DNA of 64,000 nucleotides from Bacteroidales bacterium. Its GTDB lineage: Bacteria > Bacteroidota > Bacteroidia > Bacteroidales > UBA1715. The notes under the pieces were generated by a model. That model ran no database searches. It was not told the origin of the DNA and saw only the letters and a list, made by a program, of their open reading frames with translations. Positions 40,381-49,791 of this stretch are shown here, one piece after another. How positions within the stretch are numbered: position 1 is the stretch's first letter; the number at the start of each line of letters is the position of its first letter. The DNA is taken from NCBI GenBank assembly GCA_017516865.1, contig JAFXAU010000003.1:137909-201908 (forward strand), written 5' to 3'. Made by a program: the position numbers and the translations under genes.

Positions 40381-42243
40381 TTAGAAATTTGCCTTTAACT
40401 CAATAGAACCTTCAAAACCACGATAGTGGCTGTTTTCGTTATGCTTGTCGTTGAAATCGAACCAGCGAGCACGGACATACAAGTTTGTCAACTGTGCCAG
40501 CACGAAATCGGCACCCAAACCGATTGCCTTTCCAAATTCAAGAACCGGAGCTGCTCCGTTTTGTGCCTTCGTATAACCATACGAGCCCTTCATATTCTCC
40601 AATCCGAAATAACTATCTAACGCCAATTTATTGTTTACTTTATAATATGCCTCAAATTCGTGGTACTGAACGCGCATATACGATTTTTCCATCCGTAACA
40701 CAGGCAAAATCGACAATTGGTCCTGACACGACGCATACGAGCCAAGATAGAACATATAGAACGGACGGTTGCCAATGTTAAACTTATATTTCATATTCCA
40801 TTCCGTAACGGCGAAACGAATCTTTGAATCAATCGCGTCGGTATTCAACGGATTATTTTCATAGTAACTGCGATAGTTCGTCGTCAAGGCACTGTACGGT
40901 CCCATATAATTTTGGTACGCGAACACGCGCGAGAACATAATGCCGTTGATTCTGTGACCGAACGAAACCGACGTTGACTGGTGGTCAACTTCTTCGGAAA
41001 AACCTGTTGCCAAATTCACTTTCAAGCCCGCCAAATTAAATTCGGCACGAACATCCAAACCTTGACGGTTACCATTTATAAAATCCACATCCGACATATT
41101 GGCACCAACAGGGTACGAACTTCCACCTTCGCCATTGTAGCCGGCCGTAGATTTCAAATATGTGCTGAAACCGCCGTCAAGATTGACAAACGACGGCGAC
41201 AAACGATATAAATGCAACTTCAACGGAGAGCCAATCAACTTCTGACGAGAAAGCAGCACCACGTCCATCGCCTCGCCGTACGACGTGTTCAACGTTTCAT
41301 CCTCAACATATCGTCCACAGCCAAATTCACCCGTGATATTGAAATCTCTGTAAAAATCAAGACTGAAATCAACCGTTGCAATATTATAGCCAATTGCATT
41401 ACCATTGATCGTAGTATCGTAAGTTACTGAATTAAATGTGTTTACACCAACATAATTCTGTCCGAATTTCTTATGGATAAATCCACCATACGAAATGTTT
41501 GGTATTGTGTCCAAATACGACGACTGACCGCCATTGTTAGGCGTTTTTGCATATAAAATGCGAGTTTCAAAGCCCCACGGCAAATCGTAGATGGAAGCCA
41601 CCAAACCTTGGCAGAACTGATTTCCCCAGCGAAAATCGCGAAGAATTGTACCTTGAGCATAATACGATTCATAATTTTGACCCGCCATCTGGAAATTGTC
41701 CCACGTGTTGCGTTCAAACAAGCTTTCGCCCTCGTTTTCCGTCGCACCGAATGTCAGTTTCGACAAACGAGTGTATTGCAAACCACCAAGACGGAAACTG
41801 ATTTTTGCGTGTTCATAATTCATTTGACCGTCCAAGTTCACACCCAACTGCAAACCAGTCTCATTCTCGTTGTAGCCCGCACCACGCATAGGCGAATACA
41901 GATAAAAATCCGTACGGAACGATGTAGTTGACGTTGGTCGAGCCACCACATCAAGTTCCAACTGCGACTGACGGCCACCATCGTTGGTCGAGAGTAACAT
42001 TTTTTCTTCGGAATACGTACCGTCGAACAAATCGCTCATATTGCGGTAGTACAACATTCCACGGTAATTTCCCGTGACGCCAAAGTTTGTAATTCCTTTT
42101 TTCCCTTTATATTTTCCGAGATAATTTTTGTGCTGCCTGTGTACCACCGACGTATCACGATAGCCCCCGTCGCCATCGGTAGAAGCCGCATACACAAAAA
42201 GCGGGAATAATGAAATACAGAATACTTGTAAAAATTTTTTCAT
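40381..42243 (-). CDS. Predicted outer-membrane beta-barrel, first gene of envelope operon
   Basis: 620 residues with a signal peptide (ending FVYAAS). Strands such as NYRGMLYYRNMSDLF, LRFDFYL-like FRTDFYLYSPMRG and RARWFDFNDKHNEN, and a final GSIELKANF, suggest a large barrel. No plug or TonB-box was recognised, so it is porin-like or an export component. It is the most upstream of the five genes, 22 bp before the second barrel gene; promoter is in the 259-bp gap to purL, but no strong -7 box on the minus strand was identified there. Confidence 0.65.
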   Translation of the reverse strand: MKKFLQVFCISLFPLFVYAASTDGDGGYRDTSVVHRQHKNYLGKYKGKKGITNFGVTGNYRGMLYYRNMSDLFDGTYSEEKMLLSTNDGGRQSQLELDVVARPTSTTSFRTDFYLYSPMRGAGYNENETGLQLGVNLDGQMNYEHAKISFRLGGLQYTRLSKLTFGATENEGESLFERNTWDNFQMAGQNYESYYAQGTILRDFRWGNQFCQGLVASIYDLPWGFETRILYAKTPNNGGQSSYLDTIPNISYGGFIHKKFGQNYVGVNTFNSVTYDTTINGNAIGYNIATVDFSLDFYRDFNITGEFGCGRYVEDETLNTSYGEAMDVVLLSRQKLIGSPLKLHLYRLSPSFVNLDGGFSTYLKSTAGYNGEGGSSYPVGANMSDVDFINGNRQGLDVRAEFNLAGLKVNLATGFSEEVDHQSTSVSFGHRINGIMFSRVFAYQNYMGPYSALTTNYRSYYENNPLNTDAIDSKIRFAVTEWNMKYKFNIGNRPFYMFYLGSYASCQDQLSILPVLRMEKSYMRVQYHEFEAYYKVNNKLALDSYFGLENMKGSYGYTKAQNGAAPVLEFGKAIGLGADFVLAQLTNLYVRARWFDFNDKHNENSHYRGFEGSIELKANF

Positions 42244-42473
42244 TTATTTCCTTTTGAATTGTTCATTATATAAATGATAGTTCAAAGAAACGGAATATTT
42301 TTTGATTTCACAATATATACTTAGTGTTTTTTCTACAATAAGTTATCAACAAAACGCAACCATTAAATATTAGAAATCAATGCAGACATTAAATTCAGAC
42401 ACATTATAATGTATAAATCATTTTGTATTTATAACTATTTATCAACACCCAAATTTCCACTCGTTTTTCCTTG

Positions 42474-42481
42474 TATATTTG
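42474..42481 (+). promoter_or_regulatory. -7 promoter box for purL
   Basis: TATATTTG lies 21 bp before the purL ATG. No clear -33 TTTG is seen; TTTC is 16 bp upstream. Confidence 0.6.
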
Positions 42482-42502
42482 TGCATCAAAAATTTTTGAA
42501 AT

Positions 42503-45500
42503 ATGATATACTTCTTCGAAGACAAACAGCACAAAATCCTTGCTGTACAGTCTGATTCAGCTTTTGACGAAAAAACAACGAAAAAACTTTCGTGGTTGTT
42601 TGGCAACGCTCACATCATTGATGCACAAACTCTTGACGGCAAATTCATCGGCCCTCGCCGCGAAATGATTACCCCGTGGAGTACCAATGCGGTTGAAATC
42701 ACCCAAAATATGGGCATTTCGGGCATCAAACGTATAGAGGAATACGTCCCACAAACCGAAAATAGTGCGTTCGACCCGATGTTGCAACGCAAATACGAAG
42801 GTCTGAACCAAGATATTTTCACCATAAACCACGAACCCGACCCTATCATTTTTATTGATGACTTGAACGAATACAATAAAAAAGAAGGTTTGGCTCTCAA
42901 CGAGAACGAGATAGCATATCTTGAAGGATTAGCAAAAAAACTTGGAAGAAAACTTACCGACAGCGAAGTGTTCGGCTTTTCACAAGTGAACTCAGAACAC
43001 TGCCGTCACAAAATCTTCGGCGGCAGTTTCGTCATCGACGGCAAGGAAAAACCTTTTTCGTTGTTCAAGATGATTAAACAAACGACGGAACAAAATCCGA
43101 ATCGTGTTGTTTCTGCCTACAAAGACAATTGTGCCTTCATTCAAGGTCCTATGATTGAACAATTTGCACCGGAAACGCAGAACAAGCCAGACTTTTTCAC
43201 CATAAAAGATTACGAATCGGTAATTTCGTTGAAAGCCGAAACGCACAACTTCCCTACAACCGTGGAACCATTCAACGGCGCTGCTACGGGAACAGGCGGT
43301 GAAATCCGCGACAGAATCGCTGGCGGAAAGGCGGCTTATCCAATTGCAGGAACAGCCGTGTATATGACTTCATATACCCGTTTGAACAATCCCGAACGTA
43401 TTTGGGAAAATGCGACAAAACCTCGTCCGTGGCTTTACCAGACGCCAAAAGACATTCTTATCAAGGCATCGAACGGTGCGAGCGATTTCGGTAACAAATT
43501 CGGTCAGCCGCTCATCTGCGGTAGCGTGCTGACATTCGAACACTTTGAGAACAACAAAAAATACGGCTTCGACAAAGTAATAATGATGGCTGGTGGCGTT
43601 GGCTACGCAAAGAAAATCGACAGCTTGAAAGACACTCCCGAAGTCGGTGACAAAGTTGTGCTGCTTGGTGGTGACAACTACCGCATTGGTATGGGCGGTG
43701 GCGCTGTTTCGTCGGTTGCCACAGGCGAATACAACAACGCAATTGAGTTGAACGCCATTCAGCGAAGCAACCCTGAAATGCAGAAACGTGCCTACAATGC
43801 CATCCGTGCTTTAGGCGAAATGGACGTGAATCCTGTCGTTTCCATCCACGACCACGGAGCTGGCGGTCACTTGAACTGTCTTTCGGAACTGGTTGAAGAA
43901 ACAGGTGGAACCATACATATAAATAAATTGCCTATCGGCGACCCTACCCTTTCGGCTAAGGAAATCGTGGGTAACGAGTCGCAGGAACGTATGGGATTGG
44001 TGATGAAACAAGAAAATGTTGACCTGCTTTCGCAAATTGCAAGCCGCGAACGAGCTCCAATGTACGTAATTGGTGAAGCAACTGGCACTCATCAATTTAC
44101 GATTGTCAACGACAAGACGGGTGAAAAGCCAATCGACTTGCAAATGGACGATATGATTGGCAATCCGCCAAAAACTATTATGAAAGATTCCACAGTTGAA
44201 GAGACTTTCAAGCCATTGAACGTAAATAAAACATACATTTACGAATATCTTAACCAAGTGCTTCAACTTGAATCAGTTGCGTGCAAGGATTATTTGACAA
44301 ACAAAGTTGACCGTTCGGTAACTGGTAAAATCGCCACGCAACAATGTACAGGCGAATTGCAATTGCCATTGAACGATTGCGGTGTTGTTGCAATTGATTA
44401 CCAAGGTGTGAAAGGTATTGCGACTTCTATCGGTCACGCACCTGCAGTTGGTTTGATTTCGCCAGAAAATGGTTCAATCATGTCTATTGCCGAAGCATTG
44501 ACGAACGTTGTTCTTACTCCAATTGAAGGCGGTTTGAAAGGTATTTCATTGAGTGCGAACTGGATGTGGCCTTGTAAAAACGCTGGCGAAGACGCTCGTT
44601 TATATCGTGCCGTGCAAGCAGCAAGTGATTTCGCAAAAGCATTGCAAATCAACATTCCTACAGGAAAAGACTCATTGTCGATGACACAAAAGTACAAAGA
44701 CGGTGATTCTGTATATTCACCCGGCACTGTGATTATTTCAACGGTAGGAGAAGTTCAAGATATTCGCAAAACGGTTACTCCATTTGTTAAACCAGACGAA
44801 GATGCTGTTTTAGTGTATGTTGATTTCGGTAAATCAGGACAAAAACTTGGCGGTTCCGCATTGGCACAAGTTGTAAACGGACTTGGCACCGAAACGCCTA
44901 CGGTAACTGATCCTGCTTACTTTGCAAAGGCATTCAACGCGGTACAAAAACTCGTTGACGAAGGTAAAGTTCTTGCTGGACACGACGTTTCTGCCGGTGG
45001 TTTAATCACTTGTTTGTTGGAGATGAATTTTGCCAACGCAAAAGGCGGTATGGCAGTTTGTTTGGATTATTTCAACAACGACAACGATGTTGAAGTGTTC
45101 TTCAACGAAAACCCTGCCCTTGTTCTACAAGTTGCCCCTGAAACTGTTGAAGAACTACAAGCCGAGGGCATTTCATGCTTCGCATTTGGTAGTTATAGTA
45201 GTAACAACGGAAATATTCTTGCGGCTTGGGTAGCAGATTCAATCCAAAACGGCATTTACGAATTCGACATCAACGAATGGCGCAAAACTTGGTACAAGAC
45301 ATCGTACTTGCTTGACTGTGAACAAAGTGGCGCAGTAAAAGCAAAAGAACGTTTTGAATCATTTGACAAATCGCCTTTGAAATTCGCATTTCCAAAGAAT
45401 TTCAGCGGACAAACAACTCCGTATGGCATTGATTTACACCGTAAAACAAAAACAGGAGTTCGTGCCGCCATCATTCGTGAAAAAGGTGTGAACGGTGACC

Positions 45501-46207
45501 GCGAAATGGCATGGTGTATGCATGCAGCGGGTTTCGATGTAAAAGACGTACACATGACCGACCTCATCACTGGTCGCGAAGATTTGACCGATGTGAATTT
45601 CATCGTATTTGTCGGCGGATTCTCGAACTCCGACGTGCTTGGTTCTGCAAAAGGTTGGGCTGGCGCATTCTTGTACAACGAAAAGGCAAAACAATCGCTC
45701 GACAATTTCTTTGCCCGCAAAGACACGATGAGTTTGGGCGTTTGCAACGGCTGTCAGTTAATGATAGAATTGGGCTTGATAAATCCGACCGATGCCGAAA
45801 AGCCACACATGGAACACAACGATTCACATAAATTTGAATCAGGTTTCTTGGGCGTAACTATCCAACAAAGTCCGAGCATCATGCTTAAATCATTGGAGAA
45901 CAGTTCTTTAGGTATTTGGATTGCTCACGGAGAAGGAAAATTCAAATTCCCGTACGACAAGTCAAAATACAACATTGCATTGACGTACAATTACAGCACC
46001 TACCCGGCAAATCCGAACGGTTCCGATTGGGACACGGCAGGTATCACGTCGAACGACGGCCGTCACTTGGCAATGATGCCACACTTGGAACGTGCGTTGT
46101 ATCCTTGGAACTGGGCATATTACCCACAAGACCGCAAAAACGACGTGATTACGCCGTGGATTGAAGCATTCGTGAATGCACGAAAATGGATAGAACAGAA
46201 TAAATAA
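42503..46207 (+). CDS. purL: Phosphoribosylformylglycinamidine synthase, large single-chain form
   Basis: 1234 residues, the size of the one-chain PurL. N-terminal linker, then FGAM synthase domains with VNSEHCRHKIFGG, ETHNFPTTVEPFNGAATGTGG, HDHGAGGHLNCL and ESQERMGLVM, and a C-terminal glutaminase with the nucleophile Cys in LGVCNGCQLM (near 1081), plus IWIAHGEGKF and the His/Glu region. It converts FGAR to FGAM with glutamine in purine synthesis. Monocistronic with a strong terminator. Confidence 0.98.
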   Translation: MIYFFEDKQHKILAVQSDSAFDEKTTKKLSWLFGNAHIIDAQTLDGKFIGPRREMITPWSTNAVEITQNMGISGIKRIEEYVPQTENSAFDPMLQRKYEGLNQDIFTINHEPDPIIFIDDLNEYNKKEGLALNENEIAYLEGLAKKLGRKLTDSEVFGFSQVNSEHCRHKIFGGSFVIDGKEKPFSLFKMIKQTTEQNPNRVVSAYKDNCAFIQGPMIEQFAPETQNKPDFFTIKDYESVISLKAETHNFPTTVEPFNGAATGTGGEIRDRIAGGKAAYPIAGTAVYMTSYTRLNNPERIWENATKPRPWLYQTPKDILIKASNGASDFGNKFGQPLICGSVLTFEHFENNKKYGFDKVIMMAGGVGYAKKIDSLKDTPEVGDKVVLLGGDNYRIGMGGGAVSSVATGEYNNAIELNAIQRSNPEMQKRAYNAIRALGEMDVNPVVSIHDHGAGGHLNCLSELVEETGGTIHINKLPIGDPTLSAKEIVGNESQERMGLVMKQENVDLLSQIASRERAPMYVIGEATGTHQFTIVNDKTGEKPIDLQMDDMIGNPPKTIMKDSTVEETFKPLNVNKTYIYEYLNQVLQLESVACKDYLTNKVDRSVTGKIATQQCTGELQLPLNDCGVVAIDYQGVKGIATSIGHAPAVGLISPENGSIMSIAEALTNVVLTPIEGGLKGISLSANWMWPCKNAGEDARLYRAVQAASDFAKALQINIPTGKDSLSMTQKYKDGDSVYSPGTVIISTVGEVQDIRKTVTPFVKPDEDAVLVYVDFGKSGQKLGGSALAQVVNGLGTETPTVTDPAYFAKAFNAVQKLVDEGKVLAGHDVSAGGLITCLLEMNFANAKGGMAVCLDYFNNDNDVEVFFNENPALVLQVAPETVEELQAEGISCFAFGSYSSNNGNILAAWVADSIQNGIYEFDINEWRKTWYKTSYLLDCEQSGAVKAKERFESFDKSPLKFAFPKNFSGQTTPYGIDLHRKTKTGVRAAIIREKGVNGDREMAWCMHAAGFDVKDVHMTDLITGREDLTDVNFIVFVGGFSNSDVLGSAKGWAGAFLYNEKAKQSLDNFFARKDTMSLGVCNGCQLMIELGLINPTDAEKPHMEHNDSHKFESGFLGVTIQQSPSIMLKSLENSSLGIWIAHGEGKFKFPYDKSKYNIALTYNYSTYPANPNGSDWDTAGITSNDGRHLAMMPHLERALYPWNWAYYPQDRKNDVITPWIEAFVNARKWIEQNK

Positions 46208-46230
46208 GACGGTACAACATTTTCATTTCA

Positions 46231-46265
46231 AAATACTTCACTTTGTTGAGTGAAGTATTTTTTTT
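46231..46265 (+). terminator. Terminator of purL
   Basis: Perfect 12-bp stem AAATACTTCACT/AGTGAAGTATTT (46231-46242 with 46249-46260), loop TTGTTG, followed by a T run. Confidence 0.92.
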
Positions 46266-46294
46266 ACTTTTACCCCTGAATTAACATTTTCAAT

Positions 46295-47167
46295 ATGAAG
46301 ATTGCAGTTTTCGGAACAAATATTTCTGACGAATACAAGTCAAAAGCAGAAGAAGTTATTCATAGCTTCATCGCCAACGGATTTGATGTTTCTATTTATA
46401 AAGATTTTAAATCTGCATTAGACTCGGCAAGTTTCAGCATTGGCAATTTGCCCGAATTTACAGAAATCAAAGAAAACTCATTCGACATATTATTGAGTCT
46501 TGGCGGAGACGGGACATTTCTAAAATGCGCACACCTTTGTTACGCAACAAATACGCCCATTTTAGGTATCAACTTTGGAAAACTAGGATTCTTAGCACAG
46601 ACGAATCCCGACGATATTGATTTTATTATCAAGGATATACAGAATAAAAAATTTTCAATACGTCAAAGAACAGTGCTTGACTTTTCGTATACCACCGATA
46701 AAGAAATACTCAATGGCATAGGATTAAACGAAATCACGTTGCAGAAAAGCAACACTGTAAAACTTATCAAAATCAACGTATACGTAGGAAAAGAATTCCT
46801 CTGTTCTTTCTGGGCAGACGGTGTTGCCGTAAGCACTCCGACAGGCTCTACAGGATATTCATTAAGTCTTGGCGCTCCGATTCTGGCACCAGAAAACCAT
46901 TCGCTCATCATTACGCCAATTGCTCCGCACACGCTTAGCATGCGACCTATAATCATACCTGATACCGAAACAATCACAATAGAAGCGACAGGCGAATACA
47001 CAGACTTCCTACTTTCCAACGATTTTTTGAGCCAAACTATACAAGCCAACCCGTCTGTGGTTATAAAAAAGTCACCTCACACAATTTCCACAGTAGAATT
47101 CAAAGACAGCAGTTTCTTCTGCACACTGCGTCAGAAACTAAAACTTGGTATTGACATTAGAAAATAG
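46295..47167 (+). CDS. nadK: NAD kinase
   Basis: 290 residues. The nucleotide-binding GGDGTFLKCAH motif is near residue 70, followed by ILGINFGKLGFLA, and the conserved DGVAVSTPTGSTGYSLSLGAP block. It phosphorylates NAD to NADP. Single gene between purL and the PorG-like block. The gap to the next gene (147 bp) contains its promoter region and an imperfect AATGCC/GGCATT inverted repeat. Confidence 0.96.
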   Translation: MKIAVFGTNISDEYKSKAEEVIHSFIANGFDVSIYKDFKSALDSASFSIGNLPEFTEIKENSFDILLSLGGDGTFLKCAHLCYATNTPILGINFGKLGFLAQTNPDDIDFIIKDIQNKKFSIRQRTVLDFSYTTDKEILNGIGLNEITLQKSNTVKLIKINVYVGKEFLCSFWADGVAVSTPTGSTGYSLSLGAPILAPENHSLIITPIAPHTLSMRPIIIPDTETITIEATGEYTDFLLSNDFLSQTIQANPSVVIKKSPHTISTVEFKDSSFFCTLRQKLKLGIDIRK

Positions 47168-47283
47168 CCAAAGTTCACAATAATCAACGTCGCACAAAGG
47201 AATGCCTTATTTAAACTCAAAAGATTTATATGGCATTTGGGTTAAATTTTCACCCACAATAATAATTTTTCGGAGGACTTTCA

Positions 47284-47291
47284 TATATTTG
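47284..47291 (+). promoter_or_regulatory. -7 promoter box for first PorG-like gene
   Basis: TATATTTG followed by CA, 22 bp before the ATG at 47314, matches TAnnTTTG. Confidence 0.6.
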
Positions 47292-47313
47292 CATTTTAAA
47301 TGTGTGGGTTTCT

Positions 47314-48258
47314 ATGCGTAGGTTTCTTGAAATAATTTGTACGATAGCGATACTAACATCTTGTTTCTCTGCATCTTATGCACAAGATGTCAATTGGAAA
47401 AAATATCCATACGAAATCATCGGTGGTTTCGGTCCGTCTACCATGTTGGGAGAATTGGGAGGGAACAATGGCGTTGGTCGAAATTCAATATTCGACTTGG
47501 ACTTTCTTTCGACCAGATTTGGCGGAAGTATTGCATTGCGAAAAACATGGAGAGAGCGTCTCTCTTGGCAAATAACCTACTCCATGGGTATGCTCTTTGG
47601 CGATGATGCGAAAACAAAAGAATATTTTCGAAGCGATAGAAATATTAAATTCCGTACGCCAATTCAAGAATTTAGCGGTCGAATTGAATACAAAATTCGT
47701 AAAGAACGTGGCGGTCACATTTATGACTTACGCGGTGTCCGTGGACAACGAGGAAGGAAATTGGCAACATTCTGTTTCGTCGGTTTGGGTGTTTACCACT
47801 TCAATCCTAAGGCAAAAATTGAGGGGAAATGGTACGCGCTTCAACCAATCGGAACGGAAGGACAAAATTACATGGAAACACGGAAACCATATTCGTTGTA
47901 TCAATTCTGTATTCCAATGGGATTGATAGCAAAATATTCCATAAACAAACGCTGGGCAATCTCGGGTGAAGTTGGTGTCCGTTTCTTATTCACAGACTAT
48001 CTTGATGACGTAAGTACAACCTACGCCGACCCAGAGTTAGTTGCGAAAAACGTCAAAAAAGATGTTCCCGAGGGCGTGGCACGACTTGCCGCCGACCCGG
48101 CTTACGACAAACATTGCTACGATTGGAACGGCAAATACCATTATTATAATGAACAACGTGGCGACCCGTATGACAACGATTTCTACATGTTCATAATGAT
48201 TTCGGCTCACTACCGTCTAAAAGAAAACGATTCTGGCTGGCCTACATTCAAAAAGTAG
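47314..48258 (+). CDS. DUF6089/PorG-like outer-membrane protein 1
   Basis: 314 residues from ATG 47314; a GTG four codons earlier falls just after the -7 box and is less likely. A signal peptide (ending SASYAQ) precedes a beta-barrel: YEIIGGFGPSTMLGELGGN, RKTWRERLSWQITYSMGMLFGDDA, VGLGVYHFNPKA and ISGEVGVRFLFTDYLDDV. The pattern matches DUF6089/PorG-like proteins located before uppS-bamA in Bacteroidetes; PorG is a type IX secretion component in Porphyromonas. Whether this copy belongs to T9SS here is inferred. Confidence 0.75.
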   Translation: MRRFLEIICTIAILTSCFSASYAQDVNWKKYPYEIIGGFGPSTMLGELGGNNGVGRNSIFDLDFLSTRFGGSIALRKTWRERLSWQITYSMGMLFGDDAKTKEYFRSDRNIKFRTPIQEFSGRIEYKIRKERGGHIYDLRGVRGQRGRKLATFCFVGLGVYHFNPKAKIEGKWYALQPIGTEGQNYMETRKPYSLYQFCIPMGLIAKYSINKRWAISGEVGVRFLFTDYLDDVSTTYADPELVAKNVKKDVPEGVARLAADPAYDKHCYDWNGKYHYYNEQRGDPYDNDFYMFIMISAHYRLKENDSGWPTFKK

Positions 48259-48319
48259 ACTAAATTCACACTAAATTCCACATTTACTCGTTTTACTATA
48301 ATGGTAACGGCAAAAAAGT

Positions 48320-48327
48320 TATCTTTG
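48320..48327 (+). promoter_or_regulatory. -7 promoter box for second PorG-like gene
   Basis: TATCTTTG lies 17 bp upstream of the ATG at 48345. It overlaps an in-frame GTG at 48330, which is thus not the start. Confidence 0.6.
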
Positions 48328-48344
48328 CCGTGCATTTTAATGGA

Positions 48345-49073
48345 ATGAACATTAAGAAGACAAGACATATACTATTGTTCTCTCTAACACTTCTTTTGTT
48401 TAGCACGCAAGGCTATTCACAAAGGAAAGACATTGATTTTGGTCTTCTTTTAGGAACAATTCAATACAACGGTGACGTGAACATGACTCGTGCATACACA
48501 TCGCCACGTCCCGCAATCGCACTAATTTTTAGGAAAAACTACAATCCACATTATTCTCTCCGATTCGATGCGACCTTTGGAAGACTTGCCTGCAAAGACG
48601 AAAATTTTCACAACAACTACCAGCAAAATAGAGATTATAGCTTTGATGATTCCAGAGTCATGGAACTTACAGGCATGGTGGAATTCAATTTTTTTGAAGT
48701 AACGACAAACAAAAAAGAAAAAAACTTCTCCCCTTACGTCGTTTTTGGTCTCGGGGCAATGTATATAGAAAACGTAAAATGGTACGAACATTTTAACATT
48801 CCAATGGGACTCGGGCTCAAGTATAAACTGACGTCCCGCATGGAATTACGGGGTGAATGGGTATTCCGAAGAACATTCACCGACCAATTGGATCAACTTG
48901 CATATCGGGCAAATGACGGATTTCTGCATTATAAACAAATATCTTTTTCAAAAACAAAAGACTGGTTTTCGGTGCTTGGTATCTCTTTATTGTTTAATTT
49001 TAGCGACGAAAAAATTCCATGTCCAATTTACGAACAACGGAAGTATGACGGAAATAAAAAACATAAACATTGA
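48345..49073 (+). CDS. DUF6089/PorG-like outer-membrane protein 2
   Basis: 242 residues. A signal peptide ends TQGYSQ. It shares with the preceding gene the barrel pattern (IDFGLLLGTIQYNGDVN, SPYVVFGLGAMYIENVKW, MGLGLKYKLTSRMELRGEWVFRRTFTDQLD). It overlaps the uppS start by 29 bp, so it is the direct upstream partner in the porG-uppS-bamA-ompH unit. The two PorG-like genes are probably an old duplication. Confidence 0.78.
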   Translation: MNIKKTRHILLFSLTLLLFSTQGYSQRKDIDFGLLLGTIQYNGDVNMTRAYTSPRPAIALIFRKNYNPHYSLRFDATFGRLACKDENFHNNYQQNRDYSFDDSRVMELTGMVEFNFFEVTTNKKEKNFSPYVVFGLGAMYIENVKWYEHFNIPMGLGLKYKLTSRMELRGEWVFRRTFTDQLDQLAYRANDGFLHYKQISFSKTKDWFSVLGISLLFNFSDEKIPCPIYEQRKYDGNKKHKH

Positions 49074-49788
49074 CCCTGACAGATTGCCAGAACATGTGGC
49101 AATCACGATGGACGGAAACGGACGCTGGGCTAAACGGCACGGCAACGTCCGTCTTTTCGGTCATCAAAATGGTGTGTCGACAGTCAACGAAATTGTCACC
49201 GCCGCCGCAGAATTGGGTATAAAATATTTAACGCTCTACACATTTTCTACCGAGAACTGGAACCGTCCTCAAGACGAAGTTTCTGGTCTTATGAACTTGC
49301 TCATAAGTGCATCGGAGAAAAATATGGAAAAACTGATAAGAAACAACGTAAAACTGATAACTATCGGTGATTTTGAAAGTCTTCCGCAAAAGGTGAGAAC
49401 ATCGTTACAGAATGTTATTGAAAAGACGAAAAACAATACCGGGCTGACGTTAATTCTTGCCATAAGTTATAGTTCGCGTTGGGAAATTACCGAGATGGTG
49501 AAATCCATAGCACAACAGTGCGTTGACGGAAAAATCAATCCTTCGTCAATCACAAACGAAACAATTCAAGACAATCTCAGCACACGTGGAATTCCTGACC
49601 CAGAACTACTTATCCGAACAAGCGGAGAATACAGGATCAGTAATTTCCTTTTATGGCAAATTGCATATACAGAACTTTATTTTACCGACACACTTTGGCC
49701 CGACTTCACAAAAGAAGAGTTTTACAAAGCAATTGAAAACTATCAATCTCGAACAAGAAGATTCGGTAAAGTCGATAACCAACTATAG
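49045..49788 (+). CDS. uppS: Isoprenyl (undecaprenyl diphosphate) synthase
   Basis: 247 residues. The start VAITMDGNGRWAKRHG carries the catalytic Asp; the family pattern continues with TLYTFSTENWNRP and ends with PELLIRTSGEYRISNFLLWQ and ELYFTDTLWPDF. It makes the C55 carrier lipid for wall and polysaccharide synthesis. Its ATG lies 29 bp inside the upstream gene. A longer frame further upstream is not the start. Next gene bamA follows three bases after its stop. Confidence 0.96.
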   Translation: MTEIKNINIDPDRLPEHVAITMDGNGRWAKRHGNVRLFGHQNGVSTVNEIVTAAAELGIKYLTLYTFSTENWNRPQDEVSGLMNLLISASEKNMEKLIRNNVKLITIGDFESLPQKVRTSLQNVIEKTKNNTGLTLILAISYSSRWEITEMVKSIAQQCVDGKINPSSITNETIQDNLSTRGIPDPELLIRTSGEYRISNFLLWQIAYTELYFTDTLWPDFTKEEFYKAIENYQSRTRRFGKVDNQL

Positions 49789-49791
49789 ATA

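Noticed and set aside
42340..42446. Replication origin with DnaA boxes (TTATCAACA at about 42343 and 42438)
   Set aside because: Only two imperfect boxes, no dnaA or AT-rich unwinding element, and similar words occur elsewhere (about 9680).
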